From CAZAQV01 sp964487255 (GTDB taxonomy: Bacteria; Myxococcota_A; Polyangia; Polyangiales; CAZAQV01), in contig CAZAQV010000008.1 of assembly GCA_964487255.1 (NCBI GenBank), positions 171,983-235,982 of the forward strand: 64,000 bases of DNA, in the 5' to 3' direction. Below are positions 50,263-58,642 of the stretch, piece by piece. Made by a program: the position numbers and the translations under genes. Every line of letters begins with the position of its first letter. Within the stretch, counting starts at the first letter, position 1. Below the pieces are notes generated by a model. The model had not been told where the DNA came from, searched no databases, and saw nothing but the letters and a program-made list of their open reading frames with translations.

Positions 50263-51311
50263 TGCGGCTGCACCTCTTGATGTGGCTTGCTGGGCTCGTC
50301 AAGAGTCTCCGGTGTTTCCGTAATCATTACCTCGAAACGACCCGTACTGTCGGTGGCGCCTCGGAACATGCCTGCGGTGTTGTAGGCGAAGGCGATGTTC
50401 CCTGCGTGTGAGACGACGATGACGCCGCCTTGGCCTGGCTTGAGCACTTCTTGGACCAGGTAGTTCGAGGCCTCTTGTGCTGATTCCTCGAGCCATCGCA
50501 TCCGCGCAGAGACGCTGAACGCTGCGGCATGCCGAATAAACTCCTCACCAATGCCCGTGCCGGAGACTGCGCAGCTGCGGTCGTCCGCGTAGGTTCCAGC
50601 ACCGATGATGGGCGAGTCTCCAATGCGTCCCCATTGTTTGTCACTGAGTCCTCCTGTTGACGTCGCGGCGGCGAGATGTCCTGCCATGTCGAGCGCGACG
50701 GCCCCGACGGTGCCGTGCTTCCCTTGTTTTCGCAATTGCCAAGCATCCCGGCGCGCCTCCGTTGAGAAATATGAGTTGGGCACCTGTTCGAGCGATTGCT
50801 CGCTGGCAAAGTCGTCAGCGCCTTCCCCCGAGAGGACAATGTGTTTGGTTTTATCCATGACGGCGCGTGCCGCGTGAATCGGGTTCTTGGTGGAACGCAC
50901 CCCTGCGACCGCGCCGCATTGCCTGTCACTTCCACGCATGATGCTTGCGTCGAGTTCGTGTTCACCTTTGGCGTTGAACACCGACCCGCGCCCGGCATTA
51001 AATAGTGGGTCGTCCTCGAGCTGTGCCACCACGGCCTCGACGACATCAAGGCTGCTCGTCCCGGTTTGAAGGAGCTCCTGTCCCCGCCTCAAGGCAGCCG
51101 TGAGGCTCGCCGTATAGGGAGCGCGTTGCGCGGGCGTCAGACCTCCAATGTTACCCGCGCCGCCGTGAATGGCGAGCGCGAACTTTCCGGTAGTCGGCAT
51201 GTGAGGCGTCGCTTCGGGCGCATGGGGTTCGGTAACGGGCTTCTCGGCTGGAACAGGCTTGTTGCCGCATGCAACAGCCAGGCCTAGTGCAAGGAGGATG
51301 GAGACGCGCAT
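50259..51311 (-). CDS. Isoaspartyl peptidase/L-asparaginase (Ntn-hydrolase), lipoprotein
   Basis: 350 residues with a lipoprotein signal (MRVSILLALGLAVAC, Cys15), which places it in the cell envelope. The fold is plant-type asparaginase/isoaspartyl aminopeptidase: AIHGGAGNI, NAGRGSVFNAKGEHELDASI, the autocleavage site before T201 in KHGTVGAVALD, STGGLSDKQWGRIGDSPIIG and the HAGNIAFAYNT ending. T201 becomes the N-terminal nucleophile after self-cleavage. The reaction is hydrolysis of beta-aspartyl (isoaspartyl) peptides or asparagine. It begins the operon with the ATP-grasp ligase and the AstE/AspA-type enzyme, so it may process their product outside the cytoplasm. Confidence 0.93.
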   Translation of the reverse strand: MRVSILLALGLAVACGNKPVPAEKPVTEPHAPEATPHMPTTGKFALAIHGGAGNIGGLTPAQRAPYTASLTAALRRGQELLQTGTSSLDVVEAVVAQLEDDPLFNAGRGSVFNAKGEHELDASIMRGSDRQCGAVAGVRSTKNPIHAARAVMDKTKHIVLSGEGADDFASEQSLEQVPNSYFSTEARRDAWQLRKQGKHGTVGAVALDMAGHLAAATSTGGLSDKQWGRIGDSPIIGAGTYADDRSCAVSGTGIGEEFIRHAAAFSVSARMRWLEESAQEASNYLVQEVLKPGQGGVIVVSHAGNIAFAYNTAGMFRGATDSTGRFEVMITETPETLDEPSKPHQEVQPQ

Positions 51312-51397
51312 TACCCGCTAGCACTACCATGGAAGCACGGTTTTGAACGAGTCATCAGGCAAGGTTAGGCTCTGCGTGCTGGCGAGGGACCATCGCG

Positions 51398-52534
51398 CTA
51401 GGGCCAGATGCATGACCACTGGGCTGCCAAGTGCCCAAGATCGACGACGTTGATGATTCCCGTAAAGAAGAGTGCTGCGGCGGCGACTGTGAACCAGCGC
51501 CGGACGCGGCGCGCCTTCGACACGGGGAGGGCAAGGTCGTTGGCCGCCTCGACGTCGAAGGCGTCGGGCAGCCGCGGAAAACGAACCATCGAATCGCTTG
51601 CGTGAACATTGCGTTGAGGTGCCGGTGCGAAGCCGAGTGCGCCCTCGAATGCGACGAGCCACTCGGAGACGTTCCTGAAGCGCTGGTCGATTTGTTGGGC
51701 GAAGCAACGCGCAAAGAACGCGTCGACACACGGGTCGAGGTCGCCTCGAAGCTCAGATGGGCGCCGATGCTTGCCATTGCGAATCGCTGCGCAGAGCTCC
51801 CCCAAGCTCGGCGCGTCAAACGCTGGGTGTCCAGTCAGTGTTTCGTAGGCTAGTGCGGAGAGCCCCCATAGATCGATATCCAGCGGGTCGATTGGGGACC
51901 CGTAGATTTGCTCGGGCGTCATGTACTGAAGTGTGCCCAGGATTTCTCGGTCTTTTGTGAGCGTCGCGAAGTCTGGCGCAGACGCGATACCAAAGTCGAT
52001 CAGGCGAGGGTTGCTACCGTCTTGGCCCGGTGAGAGCATCACGTTGGCTGGTTTGAGGTCGCGATGATAGATCTCTCGGCTGTGGAAGTCGATCAACACC
52101 GAGCAGATGCTACGTAGAATCGAAGCGACTTGGCTTTTCGAGCGTTTCTGGGAAGAGGCGATCAGTTCTTCAAGGGTCGGGCCTTCGACATATTCCACGA
52201 CGAGGTACTGACGCCCGTCGCAAATGCCTTGGTCGAGGCCGCGAGCGACCTTTGCGTGTCGGAGGTCCATTGTAATCGCGCACTCACGCGCAAAACGTCG
52301 GCGAGCGGTCTCATCAGCGGCGCGTTCTGGTGTGAGTAGTTTGACCGCGACGACACGACCATCGTCAGCAGTCGCGCGCCAGATCTCTGCCATGCCACCG
52401 AGACCCACGCGTTCTTCGAGTTGCAGTTCGCCCAGGCGCTGACTTCGAATCGTGCCGCGCTCTGGCCTACGGTAAAACCCAGATTCTCCAGATTGCATGG
52501 CGGCCGTGCCGAGTTCTAAGCGTCTTCCTTCCAT
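51398..52534 (-). CDS. Membrane-anchored Ser/Thr protein kinase
   Basis: Start at ATG 52534 gives 378 residues (a second ATG lies at 52501; no clear ribosome site). A Hanks-type kinase domain with all motifs: GLGGMAEIW glycine loop, VAVKLL lysine, YHRDLKPANV catalytic loop, LIDFGIAS, and GTLQYMTPEQI activation segment. A linker and one C-terminal membrane helix (WFTVAAAALFFTGIINVVDLG) follow, leaving only about ten residues outside. Unlike the kinase at the window start it has no extracellular sensor domain. Upstream are three AAGTTAA-containing repeats (52654-52717). Confidence 0.9.
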   Translation of the reverse strand: MEGRRLELGTAAMQSGESGFYRRPERGTIRSQRLGELQLEERVGLGGMAEIWRATADDGRVVAVKLLTPERAADETARRRFARECAITMDLRHAKVARGLDQGICDGRQYLVVEYVEGPTLEELIASSQKRSKSQVASILRSICSVLIDFHSREIYHRDLKPANVMLSPGQDGSNPRLIDFGIASAPDFATLTKDREILGTLQYMTPEQIYGSPIDPLDIDLWGLSALAYETLTGHPAFDAPSLGELCAAIRNGKHRRPSELRGDLDPCVDAFFARCFAQQIDQRFRNVSEWLVAFEGALGFAPAPQRNVHASDSMVRFPRLPDAFDVEAANDLALPVSKARRVRRWFTVAAAALFFTGIINVVDLGHLAAQWSCIWP

Positions 52535-52653
52535 GTCAGATGGTATGTGCAGAAAGCGGGCCAACCGAGGCCGGCTAAACTTACAGTAAAAATCAGAGTC
52601 TGCGGGAGTCGTGTCGTGTCCCAACTTGTCCACTTGGGGCAGAGCGTCACGCC

Positions 52654-52717
52654 TTGCTCCAAGTTAAGCATCGCGACGTTGCTCCAAGTTAAGTGTCGCG
52701 ATGTCTACCCAAGTTAA
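52654..52717. repeat. Three repeats with CCAAGTTAA core in the kinase upstream region
   Basis: Two 25-bp units (ttgctccaagttaagcatcg... at 52654-52678 and ttgctccaagttaagtgtcg... at 52679-52703) differ at three bases, and a third partial copy (cccaagttaa) ends at 52717. Spacing is 25 bp, about two and a half helical turns. They lie between the kinase gene and the lipoprotein gene, both leftward, so they sit 120-180 bp upstream of the kinase start. Possible operator or iteron-like site. Confidence 0.7.
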
Positions 52718-52779
52718 ACTAAACGTGGAGCGCACCGGTCCGCATCTGATCGCAATCGTCATCGCTCCGCCAGGCGTCG

Positions 52780-53139
52780 TTACTCCGCTTGGTCGTCGCA
52801 AGGTACGCACTCTGCGCCGAAGCAGGGTTCTTCAGTGAAGTTGCCGCACGGTTTTTCCTCAGCGACTTCGCCGCTCTTCAAATCGGTGTTGACGATATTT
52901 GTAACTCTGGGCGTGTGTTGCGGGTCGGAAGGGCGTGTGCGCGCGCGTGTTTCCGGCGTCAGTGGGCCATTCGCTGCGGAGTCTGTGGGCTGTTTTTGCA
53001 GCTGCTCAATGCTCTGCTCTTCGCGACTCCCCGTTTCCGACGAAGTGTAGTGCGAGCTCCCGCAACTGTTCAGTAAGACGGCAGCAAGAAAGGTCGTAAT
53101 GAGAAACGACAGCGCGAAGGTCTTGAAGTCCTTCGTCAT
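52780..53139 (-). CDS. Small Cys-containing lipoprotein
   Basis: 119 residues. Signal ending VLLNSC (Cys26), a Ser/Thr/Pro/Gln-rich linker, and a C-terminal motif PCGNFTEEPCFGAECVPC with four Cys in 18 residues, probably disulphide-bonded. GAGGGAG upstream serves as ribosome site. Its start overlaps the stop of the ferritin-like gene by 4 bp. Function unknown. Confidence 0.7.
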   Translation of the reverse strand: MTKDFKTFALSFLITTFLAAVLLNSCGSSHYTSSETGSREEQSIEQLQKQPTDSAANGPLTPETRARTRPSDPQHTPRVTNIVNTDLKSGEVAEEKPCGNFTEEPCFGAECVPCDDQAE

Positions 53140-53672
53140 GGTCTAGACTCCCTCATTGACTCTGCGTTGGAGCCCCGACGAGAAGCATCGGGGTACGCTC
53201 CCCGTTCACTCGGTGGGTTGCTGGTTGCTCGCATCAGCTGCGTGATGCGGTTTGTCGTCGCCCGCTGCTCTTGCAGTAGATCGCAAGCTACAAAGTTGCG
53301 GACGCGTCTCGAAAGAAGGTTGCTGTCCACAGCGTCTTGGTACACGCGCAATCCGTGCGTTTCGCCTTCCTCAAGCGCAGCGATTGCAGAGCGCACGCCG
53401 AGCAGCTGTGCACCCCCTTCGACCAGTCTTGCGAACTCACCCCATACGCCCGAAGACCCATCAGGTTTGGCACCGAGGGCGCGAATTTCCTTTTCTAGAC
53501 AAGAGCAACGCCTTTGGTGCGAGACCTGTGCCTGCTGCAGCGTTGTTCGCAAAAGAGGGTTGTCGCGGACAAATTCGATGGCCTGTGCATACGTTTCGAC
53601 CGCGGCAAGTTCGCCTCGCCACCACGACCTAATCTCCGCAAGGTCGGACCGGTACTGAGTCGATGTTTCCAT
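53136..53672 (-). CDS. DUF2383-like ferritin-fold protein
   Basis: Start at ATG 53672 gives 178 residues. Four-helix-bundle pattern: WWRGELAAVETYAQAIEFVR with E-x-x-x-Y in helix 1, QAQVSHQRRCSCLEKEIRAL in helix 2, and later ALEEGETHGLRVYQDAV with a second E-x-x-H. This is how DUF2383/PA2169 ferritin-like proteins look; they are linked to stress and sporulation. The C-terminal 30 residues are disordered. Coupled by a 4-bp overlap to the lipoprotein gene. Metal binding is likely but unproven. Confidence 0.78.
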   Translation of the reverse strand: METSTQYRSDLAEIRSWWRGELAAVETYAQAIEFVRDNPLLRTTLQQAQVSHQRRCSCLEKEIRALGAKPDGSSGVWGEFARLVEGGAQLLGVRSAIAALEEGETHGLRVYQDAVDSNLLSRRVRNFVACDLLQEQRATTNRITQLMRATSNPPSERGAYPDASRRGSNAESMRESRP

Positions 53673-53712
53673 CTCAACGATCCAACCTGCAGCAACCATG
53701 CCACACGAACGG

Positions 53713-53732
53713 CACTACAGATCACTACAGAT
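53713..53732. repeat. Two 10-bp tandem repeats (cactacagat)
   Basis: cactacagat occurs twice in direct succession, in the 132-bp non-coding gap between the hybrid kinase and the ferritin-like gene. The gap holds nothing else recognised. Biological meaning unclear. Confidence 0.6.
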
Positions 53733-53804
53733 CTCGAAGCGCGCGATTCAGCATCTCGAGACAATTTGTCTCGTGCGCGCGGGTTTGCCCATCGGGCGAC
53801 CGGG

Positions 53805-56420
53805 TTACGTGGTCGTCTGCATCCCGACCAGTTGTAGCACGGAGAGTACGAGCTCTTCGTTAGACACTGGTTTTCCAAGGTGCAACTGGAAACCTGCCCG
53901 AAGGCTTGCGATGCGGTCTTTGGTCGCGCGGTATGCGGTGAGTGCGATGGCTGGCATCTTGTAGCCGCGTTCGCGAACCTTGCTGATAAAATCTAAGCCG
54001 TGCATCTCGGGCATCCCCAAGTCGGAGATCAGAACGTCCACCTTTTCATCAAGCGACTCAAGGGCCTTGGGGGCCGACGTAAACAGCGTCAGTTCCGCTC
54101 CTTGACCTCGAAGCACGGCTGCAGCGAGTTCGAGGGAGTCCTCGACATCGTCGACGAGCATGATTCGGTAACCTTTAAGCGGCCCGGCTCCCGTCGACGC
54201 AACTTCGCGTGAGGAAGCGGAGCCTAGAACGGGTAGTTCGATGCGGAAGCGCAGTCCCTTACCTGTGTTTTCGGCGCTGATGGTCCCGCCGTGAAGCTCC
54301 ACGATGCCTTTGACGATGGCTAGACCCAAACCAAGACCTTGGTGTGGCGAGCGACCCGCAGCGGCCTGTTGGAAGCGATCGAAAATAGTTTGAAGCTCCT
54401 TCGGGTCAACGCCGGGCCCGTTATCCTCGAACTCAATGACGAGGTCGGTGTCGATCTTGGCAGCTGTGATCCACACGGTACTGCCCGGTGGGCAATACGA
54501 GACGGCATTTGACAGCAAGTTCCAGAACACCTGCGACATGCGTGCGCGGTCGAGCTGCAGTGGACCCAATGATTCATCCACATCCAGCTCAAAACGAATG
54601 TTCTTCCGTGTGGCCGCTCTTTCAACGACTTCGATTGCCGTTTTGAGGATGTTATTCAAGTCGACGGACTCGCGTTCCACATCCAGGGACCCAAGCTGGA
54701 TGCGTGATGCGTCGAAAATGTTGTCGATGAGCCGCGCTTGCACTCGCGCGTTACGGCGGATCGCACGCAAACCGAGGGAAAGTTCGTGTTGATCAACCTC
54801 ACCAGCGAGCAACCGTTCCGACCAACCAAGAATGGGATTCATCGGGTTGCGAAGTTCGTGTGAGAGCTGCGCGAGAACCGTTTCGAGCGCCTCGGAGCCT
54901 TCCATGTGCAGGCGCGTGTCTTGTGCTTGGCGCCGGAGTCGCTGAACCTCGAAACGAAGGAGACCATCGCGCAGCTCTTCCATAAACGCGAGGTCTTCCT
55001 CGTTCCAGGCGGTCGAACGGCCTCGAACGATACTGTGTTCGCTTGACGCAGAACGAACGCGGTGGGTGTCCGTTTCGGGCTCGAACGCGTCGGTGATCCA
55101 CCGTGGGGAGCGGATGACTTCGGGACGGATAATGGCCACGATGCTGTCCGGCAAGCGGATCGCAGCCAGTCCTCCTGCGACACCACGAACCACCTTGAGC
55201 GACGGCAATTCACGCAGAAGCTCGGTCGTCGTATAGACGTCTCGCCCCTCGCCAAATGCGCCACGTAGGAACTGGGCTAGATCGGTGAGCTGCTCGCCCG
55301 GGATCTGAGCGTGGTCTTGCGGGTACTGATATACCGCATGGTCCGAGATCAATAATACGTTGCAGGCGTCGAGCGTGCTGAGTAGAGCACCGCTGTGTTC
55401 TGCGAGCACGTCTGCGAGACTCGCGTCTTCATGCACCGAGCTGAGCATGGCTTTGCGGACCAATCTTCCTTCATTCGATTGGCGGTCTTGTTCCCGGTGC
55501 CAGACTTGGTCGACGCCACTCGAAAGGAGATGAGCGAAGGTTACGGCTGCGTGTCGCACTCCGACGCCTGGCAGGTGCGGACGAGAGAATGCACAGAGCA
55601 CGATACCGAAGAGCTTGCCTCGGAGCGTCACTGCCAGCGAAATTGTGGTGCGAGCGCCGGTTAGGAGCATCACCCGACTTTGTTCAGGTGTGGCAGCACT
55701 CAAGCTGAGTTGGTGGAAGTCTGCCGGAGAAAAAGGGTGGCCTAGGAGTGTACTCCGCTCCGCTTGGTGATCGGCTTGGAACAGCACGCGATTGGCGAGT
55801 AAACGCTCTTGCTCCACCGCGTCAAAAGTCAGCTCCGGGAACGTGAGGCCCAGGCACGATGGAATGCTCTCGTCTCGATCTTCGCCAATGACGTACGCCA
55901 GCCTCCCGTGGTCAAACTTGCAGAAGCTGACACGGTCGCAGTCGAAGCTCGCCCTGATTGCCGAGGTGACACCTGTCGCGAGCGCCGCGGTGTCGGTCGC
56001 CTCGCGACACAGGAGAGCAGTGGATGCCAGTACGGCCAACACTTTGGCTTCGCGCTCGCGTGCAGCAGTCGACCTGAAGTTAGGGGCATCTTCGGGCTTT
56101 ACCTCAAGGATGCGCCATACGTCCGACCGGCTTGGAATCTCCGGCGTGACCAAACGAACCCAGCTCGGAATGTGTTGATCGCCGATTCGCGCAGGAAAGC
56201 GACCGGCGAGTAGGTGGATGCGGTCTTCGTCTGTGCAGGCGAGTGCCGGAGCTACATCAGGCAACAGATGTGCGATGCGTTGATGCAGGACCTCGTCCTC
56301 GCTTCGGCCCAATACCCCTAGAAGATTATTGCTGCACGAAACAATCTCTCCTGCTTCGTTGCACGCGATCACGTAACCACACGACTGTAGCGCTGCGTGT
56401 TGGTTTCGTGATTGGTTCAT
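53805..56420 (-). CDS. Phytochrome-like hybrid histidine kinase lacking chromophore residues
   Basis: Start at ATG 56420 gives 871 residues. Order: PAS_2-type domain (CGYVIACNEAGEIVSCSNN), phytochrome GAF (about 150-310, DCDRVSFCKFDHGRLAYVIG, LRGKLFGIVLCAFSRPH), PHY-like domain (to about 500, VAIIRPEVIRSPRW), H-box H521 in QLSHELRNPMNPIL, HATPase (DNGPGVDP, GLGLGLAIVKGI), and a C-terminal receiver (MLVDDVEDSLEL ... SDLGMPEMHG). The biliverdin Cys before PAS, the PASDIP motif in GAF and the GAF His (here TPEQSRVM) are missing, so a bilin is not expected. The kinase and receiver are intact. It is divergent from the ChpT-like gene. Confidence 0.88.
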   Translation of the reverse strand: MNQSRNQHAALQSCGYVIACNEAGEIVSCSNNLLGVLGRSEDEVLHQRIAHLLPDVAPALACTDEDRIHLLAGRFPARIGDQHIPSWVRLVTPEIPSRSDVWRILEVKPEDAPNFRSTAAREREAKVLAVLASTALLCREATDTAALATGVTSAIRASFDCDRVSFCKFDHGRLAYVIGEDRDESIPSCLGLTFPELTFDAVEQERLLANRVLFQADHQAERSTLLGHPFSPADFHQLSLSAATPEQSRVMLLTGARTTISLAVTLRGKLFGIVLCAFSRPHLPGVGVRHAAVTFAHLLSSGVDQVWHREQDRQSNEGRLVRKAMLSSVHEDASLADVLAEHSGALLSTLDACNVLLISDHAVYQYPQDHAQIPGEQLTDLAQFLRGAFGEGRDVYTTTELLRELPSLKVVRGVAGGLAAIRLPDSIVAIIRPEVIRSPRWITDAFEPETDTHRVRSASSEHSIVRGRSTAWNEEDLAFMEELRDGLLRFEVQRLRRQAQDTRLHMEGSEALETVLAQLSHELRNPMNPILGWSERLLAGEVDQHELSLGLRAIRRNARVQARLIDNIFDASRIQLGSLDVERESVDLNNILKTAIEVVERAATRKNIRFELDVDESLGPLQLDRARMSQVFWNLLSNAVSYCPPGSTVWITAAKIDTDLVIEFEDNGPGVDPKELQTIFDRFQQAAAGRSPHQGLGLGLAIVKGIVELHGGTISAENTGKGLRFRIELPVLGSASSREVASTGAGPLKGYRIMLVDDVEDSLELAAAVLRGQGAELTLFTSAPKALESLDEKVDVLISDLGMPEMHGLDFISKVRERGYKMPAIALTAYRATKDRIASLRAGFQLHLGKPVSNEELVLSVLQLVGMQTTT

Positions 56421-56635
56421 CCGGTCCCTTTTGGTAGCTTGCATGATCCAGCCAAGATGCGCACTCGCGCGATGTCGTATTTTGTCGGGTTATCCAGCTT
56501 GGAGTGAGGCGCTTCTCCCCGATCGGGGCATCACGCCACAATGGACGTTCGATAGACGTTTTGTTTCACTTGCCTTACTGGTACAAATTCGTGCTCATTT
56601 GCAGGCCCGAAAGTTGCGAAGGAACGGCTTCTATC

Positions 56636-57250
56636 ATGGATGATAATCACGACCTGGACGTCGAGGGAACGCTTTCGGCCGTCACGCTACACGCGCTGAT
56701 TGGAAAGCTAGCGCACGACTTGGTCGGCCCTTTGGGTACACAACTTGGTTTCCTCGACCTGCTCGCACCAGCATGCAAGGGCGAAGAAGAAGCGAAGTAT
56801 CTCGAACGGGTCGCACGTCAGAGCAAGAAGTTGCTCGACTTGGTGGGTACTTGGCGTGATGGCATCGGCGACGCGAGTGAAGTGCATCGACGTCCCGTCA
56901 TCGGCGAAGCGGTCAGCCGGTGGCTCGACTGCGATGTGCAAGTTGGGGTGACCGAGGCCGTACCTGCGCCGCTCGTTCAAGCGGGGCGTCTCGTTCTCAA
57001 GTGGTGGTCACAATCGACAGACGGTGGAGAGCCCAAAGCGGTGGTCGATTCGAGCGATGAACAAGTGTCTTTGGAGCTCACCTTACCTGGTACCCAAGAA
57101 GTCGTGGTTACCGATAGCTGGCAACCTGATGAGGAGGTCGGTTCGTGGCACCTCTACGTGGCTCGGTTGATCATTGGGCGGGCTCACGGGCGACTGACGT
57201 GCGAAACCGATGCGCAAGGTTGCCGTCTGTTGATGAGCGTGCCTGTCTAA
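56636..57250 (+). CDS. ChpT-like histidine phosphotransferase
   Basis: Start at ATG 56636 gives 204 residues. The first helix has LIGKLAHDLVGPLGTQLGFL with H27 in the A-H-D-L-x-x-P-x-G pattern of ChpT phosphotransferases. The second half (about 90-204) is an ATPase-like fold without N- or G-boxes, as in ChpT, so it cannot bind ATP. ChpT relays phosphate between a hybrid kinase receiver and a response regulator. It lies between a hybrid kinase gene (divergent) and an NtrC-type regulator (convergent, 12 bp), which would supply exactly these partners. Confidence 0.82.
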   Translation: MDDNHDLDVEGTLSAVTLHALIGKLAHDLVGPLGTQLGFLDLLAPACKGEEEAKYLERVARQSKKLLDLVGTWRDGIGDASEVHRRPVIGEAVSRWLDCDVQVGVTEAVPAPLVQAGRLVLKWWSQSTDGGEPKAVVDSSDEQVSLELTLPGTQEVVVTDSWQPDEEVGSWHLYVARLIIGRAHGRLTCETDAQGCRLLMSVPV

Positions 57251-57262
57251 GGCGCGATGGCG

Positions 57263-58642
57263 CTAGCTCTCGTCGTCGTCGGCACCGGACTTCTCGTACC
57301 GCTCAAGCTTTCGGTACAGCGTGCGGCGGTCGAGCCCGAGTATCTGTGCGGCGCGCGTCTTGTTGCCTTTGGACAGCTCCAAGATCTTCTGAATATACCT
57401 CTTCTCAAGCTCCGCGAGTGAAATGGCGTACTCCGCGTCCATATCAAACAGGCTCGTGTTGACGTTCTTGCTCTCGGCGATGCGCTCCGGAAGGTCTGCT
57501 GTGGTCAGTGAATCATGTTGCGTCAACGTTACGGCTCGCTCGATTGTGTTTTCGAGCTGGCGGACGTTACCGGGCCACTCGTACGAGAGAAGTTGCTTTG
57601 CGGCCTCGGGCGCGATGCCTGTCACGGCCTTGTCCGCCTTCTCTGCGAAACGGTTAAGAAAATGTTGCGCCAACAGCAGGATATCGTTTCCGCGACTTCG
57701 AAGCGGTGGTAAGTCGATTTGAACGACGTTGAGGCGGTAGAAGAGGTCCTCTCGAAAGCGTCCGCCTTCAATCTCGTCCTCAATGTCTCGGTTGCTTGCC
57801 GAGATAAAGCGGGCTTCGACGGGTGACTCGCTTGAACCGCCCACAGGGCGAAGTTTCCGCTCTTGGATGACGCGCAGCAACTTCGGCTGAAGTTCGAGCG
57901 GCATTTCGCCGATTTCGTCGAGAAAGACTGTTCCCGTGCCGGCGTCGAGGAGCAGCCCGCGCTTGGCTGTCTTGGCATCGGTGAATGCACCGCGCACGTG
58001 ACCGAAGAGCTCGCTCTCGAGCAGGTTCGCTGGAATCGCTGCACAGTTGATCGCGAGGAACGGCTGGTCCGCGCGAGAGCTACCCTCGTGCAGCGCGCGA
58101 GCGACCAGTTCTTTGCCCGTGCCACTCTCGCCCGCGATCAAGACCGACGCATCCGCGTCGGCGACTCGGTCGATGAGTTCAAAGACCCTCTTCATTGCCT
58201 TGCTTTCGCCGACGATGGCGCGATCCTTTTTGCCGAGTTGGGTGGCCTCTCGCAATCGACGGACCTCTGCATGAAGCTCGCGGTGTTGAATCGCTCGCTC
58301 GATTGCGATGCTGAGCGCGTCGAAGTCGATCGGTTTGATGATGAAGTCAAATGCGCCGGCGCGGAGCGCACCCACCGCGGACTTCATGTCGTTATGACCC
58401 GTGATCAGAATAACCGGGAGGTCAGGGTGAGTCCCGGCCATATGCTTGCACACGTCGAGCCCGGTCGTGTTCTCTAGCTCCAGGTCCGTGAGCATCACGT
58501 CGAAGGGTTCGGAGGCGAGTGTTTCGTACGCTTGGTTGGCATCTACGGCCCAGCTCACTTTACAGCCACGCTGTTTAAGGTTGGCCTCAATCAGTTCACA
58601 CGTGTCTCGATCATCATCGAGAACGAATACCCTGTTACTCAT
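57263..58642 (-). CDS. Sigma-54-dependent response regulator, NtrC family
   Basis: 459 residues: receiver with acceptor D53 in MLTDLELENTTG and K103 in IIKPID; AAA+ domain with Walker A GESGTGKE (171-178), sigma-54 contact loop GAFTDA (218-223), Walker B TVFLDEIGE; and a C-terminal Fis-type helix-turn-helix (NKTRAAQILGLDRRTLYRKL). The contact loop reads GAFTDA rather than GAFTGA, a variant that still occurs in this protein class. It activates sigma-54 promoters when phosphorylated. A sigma-54-type promoter candidate is 110 bp upstream of its start on the opposite strand. Confidence 0.95.
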   Translation of the reverse strand: MSNRVFVLDDDRDTCELIEANLKQRGCKVSWAVDANQAYETLASEPFDVMLTDLELENTTGLDVCKHMAGTHPDLPVILITGHNDMKSAVGALRAGAFDFIIKPIDFDALSIAIERAIQHRELHAEVRRLREATQLGKKDRAIVGESKAMKRVFELIDRVADADASVLIAGESGTGKELVARALHEGSSRADQPFLAINCAAIPANLLESELFGHVRGAFTDAKTAKRGLLLDAGTGTVFLDEIGEMPLELQPKLLRVIQERKLRPVGGSSESPVEARFISASNRDIEDEIEGGRFREDLFYRLNVVQIDLPPLRSRGNDILLLAQHFLNRFAEKADKAVTGIAPEAAKQLLSYEWPGNVRQLENTIERAVTLTQHDSLTTADLPERIAESKNVNTSLFDMDAEYAISLAELEKRYIQKILELSKGNKTRAAQILGLDRRTLYRKLERYEKSGADDDES

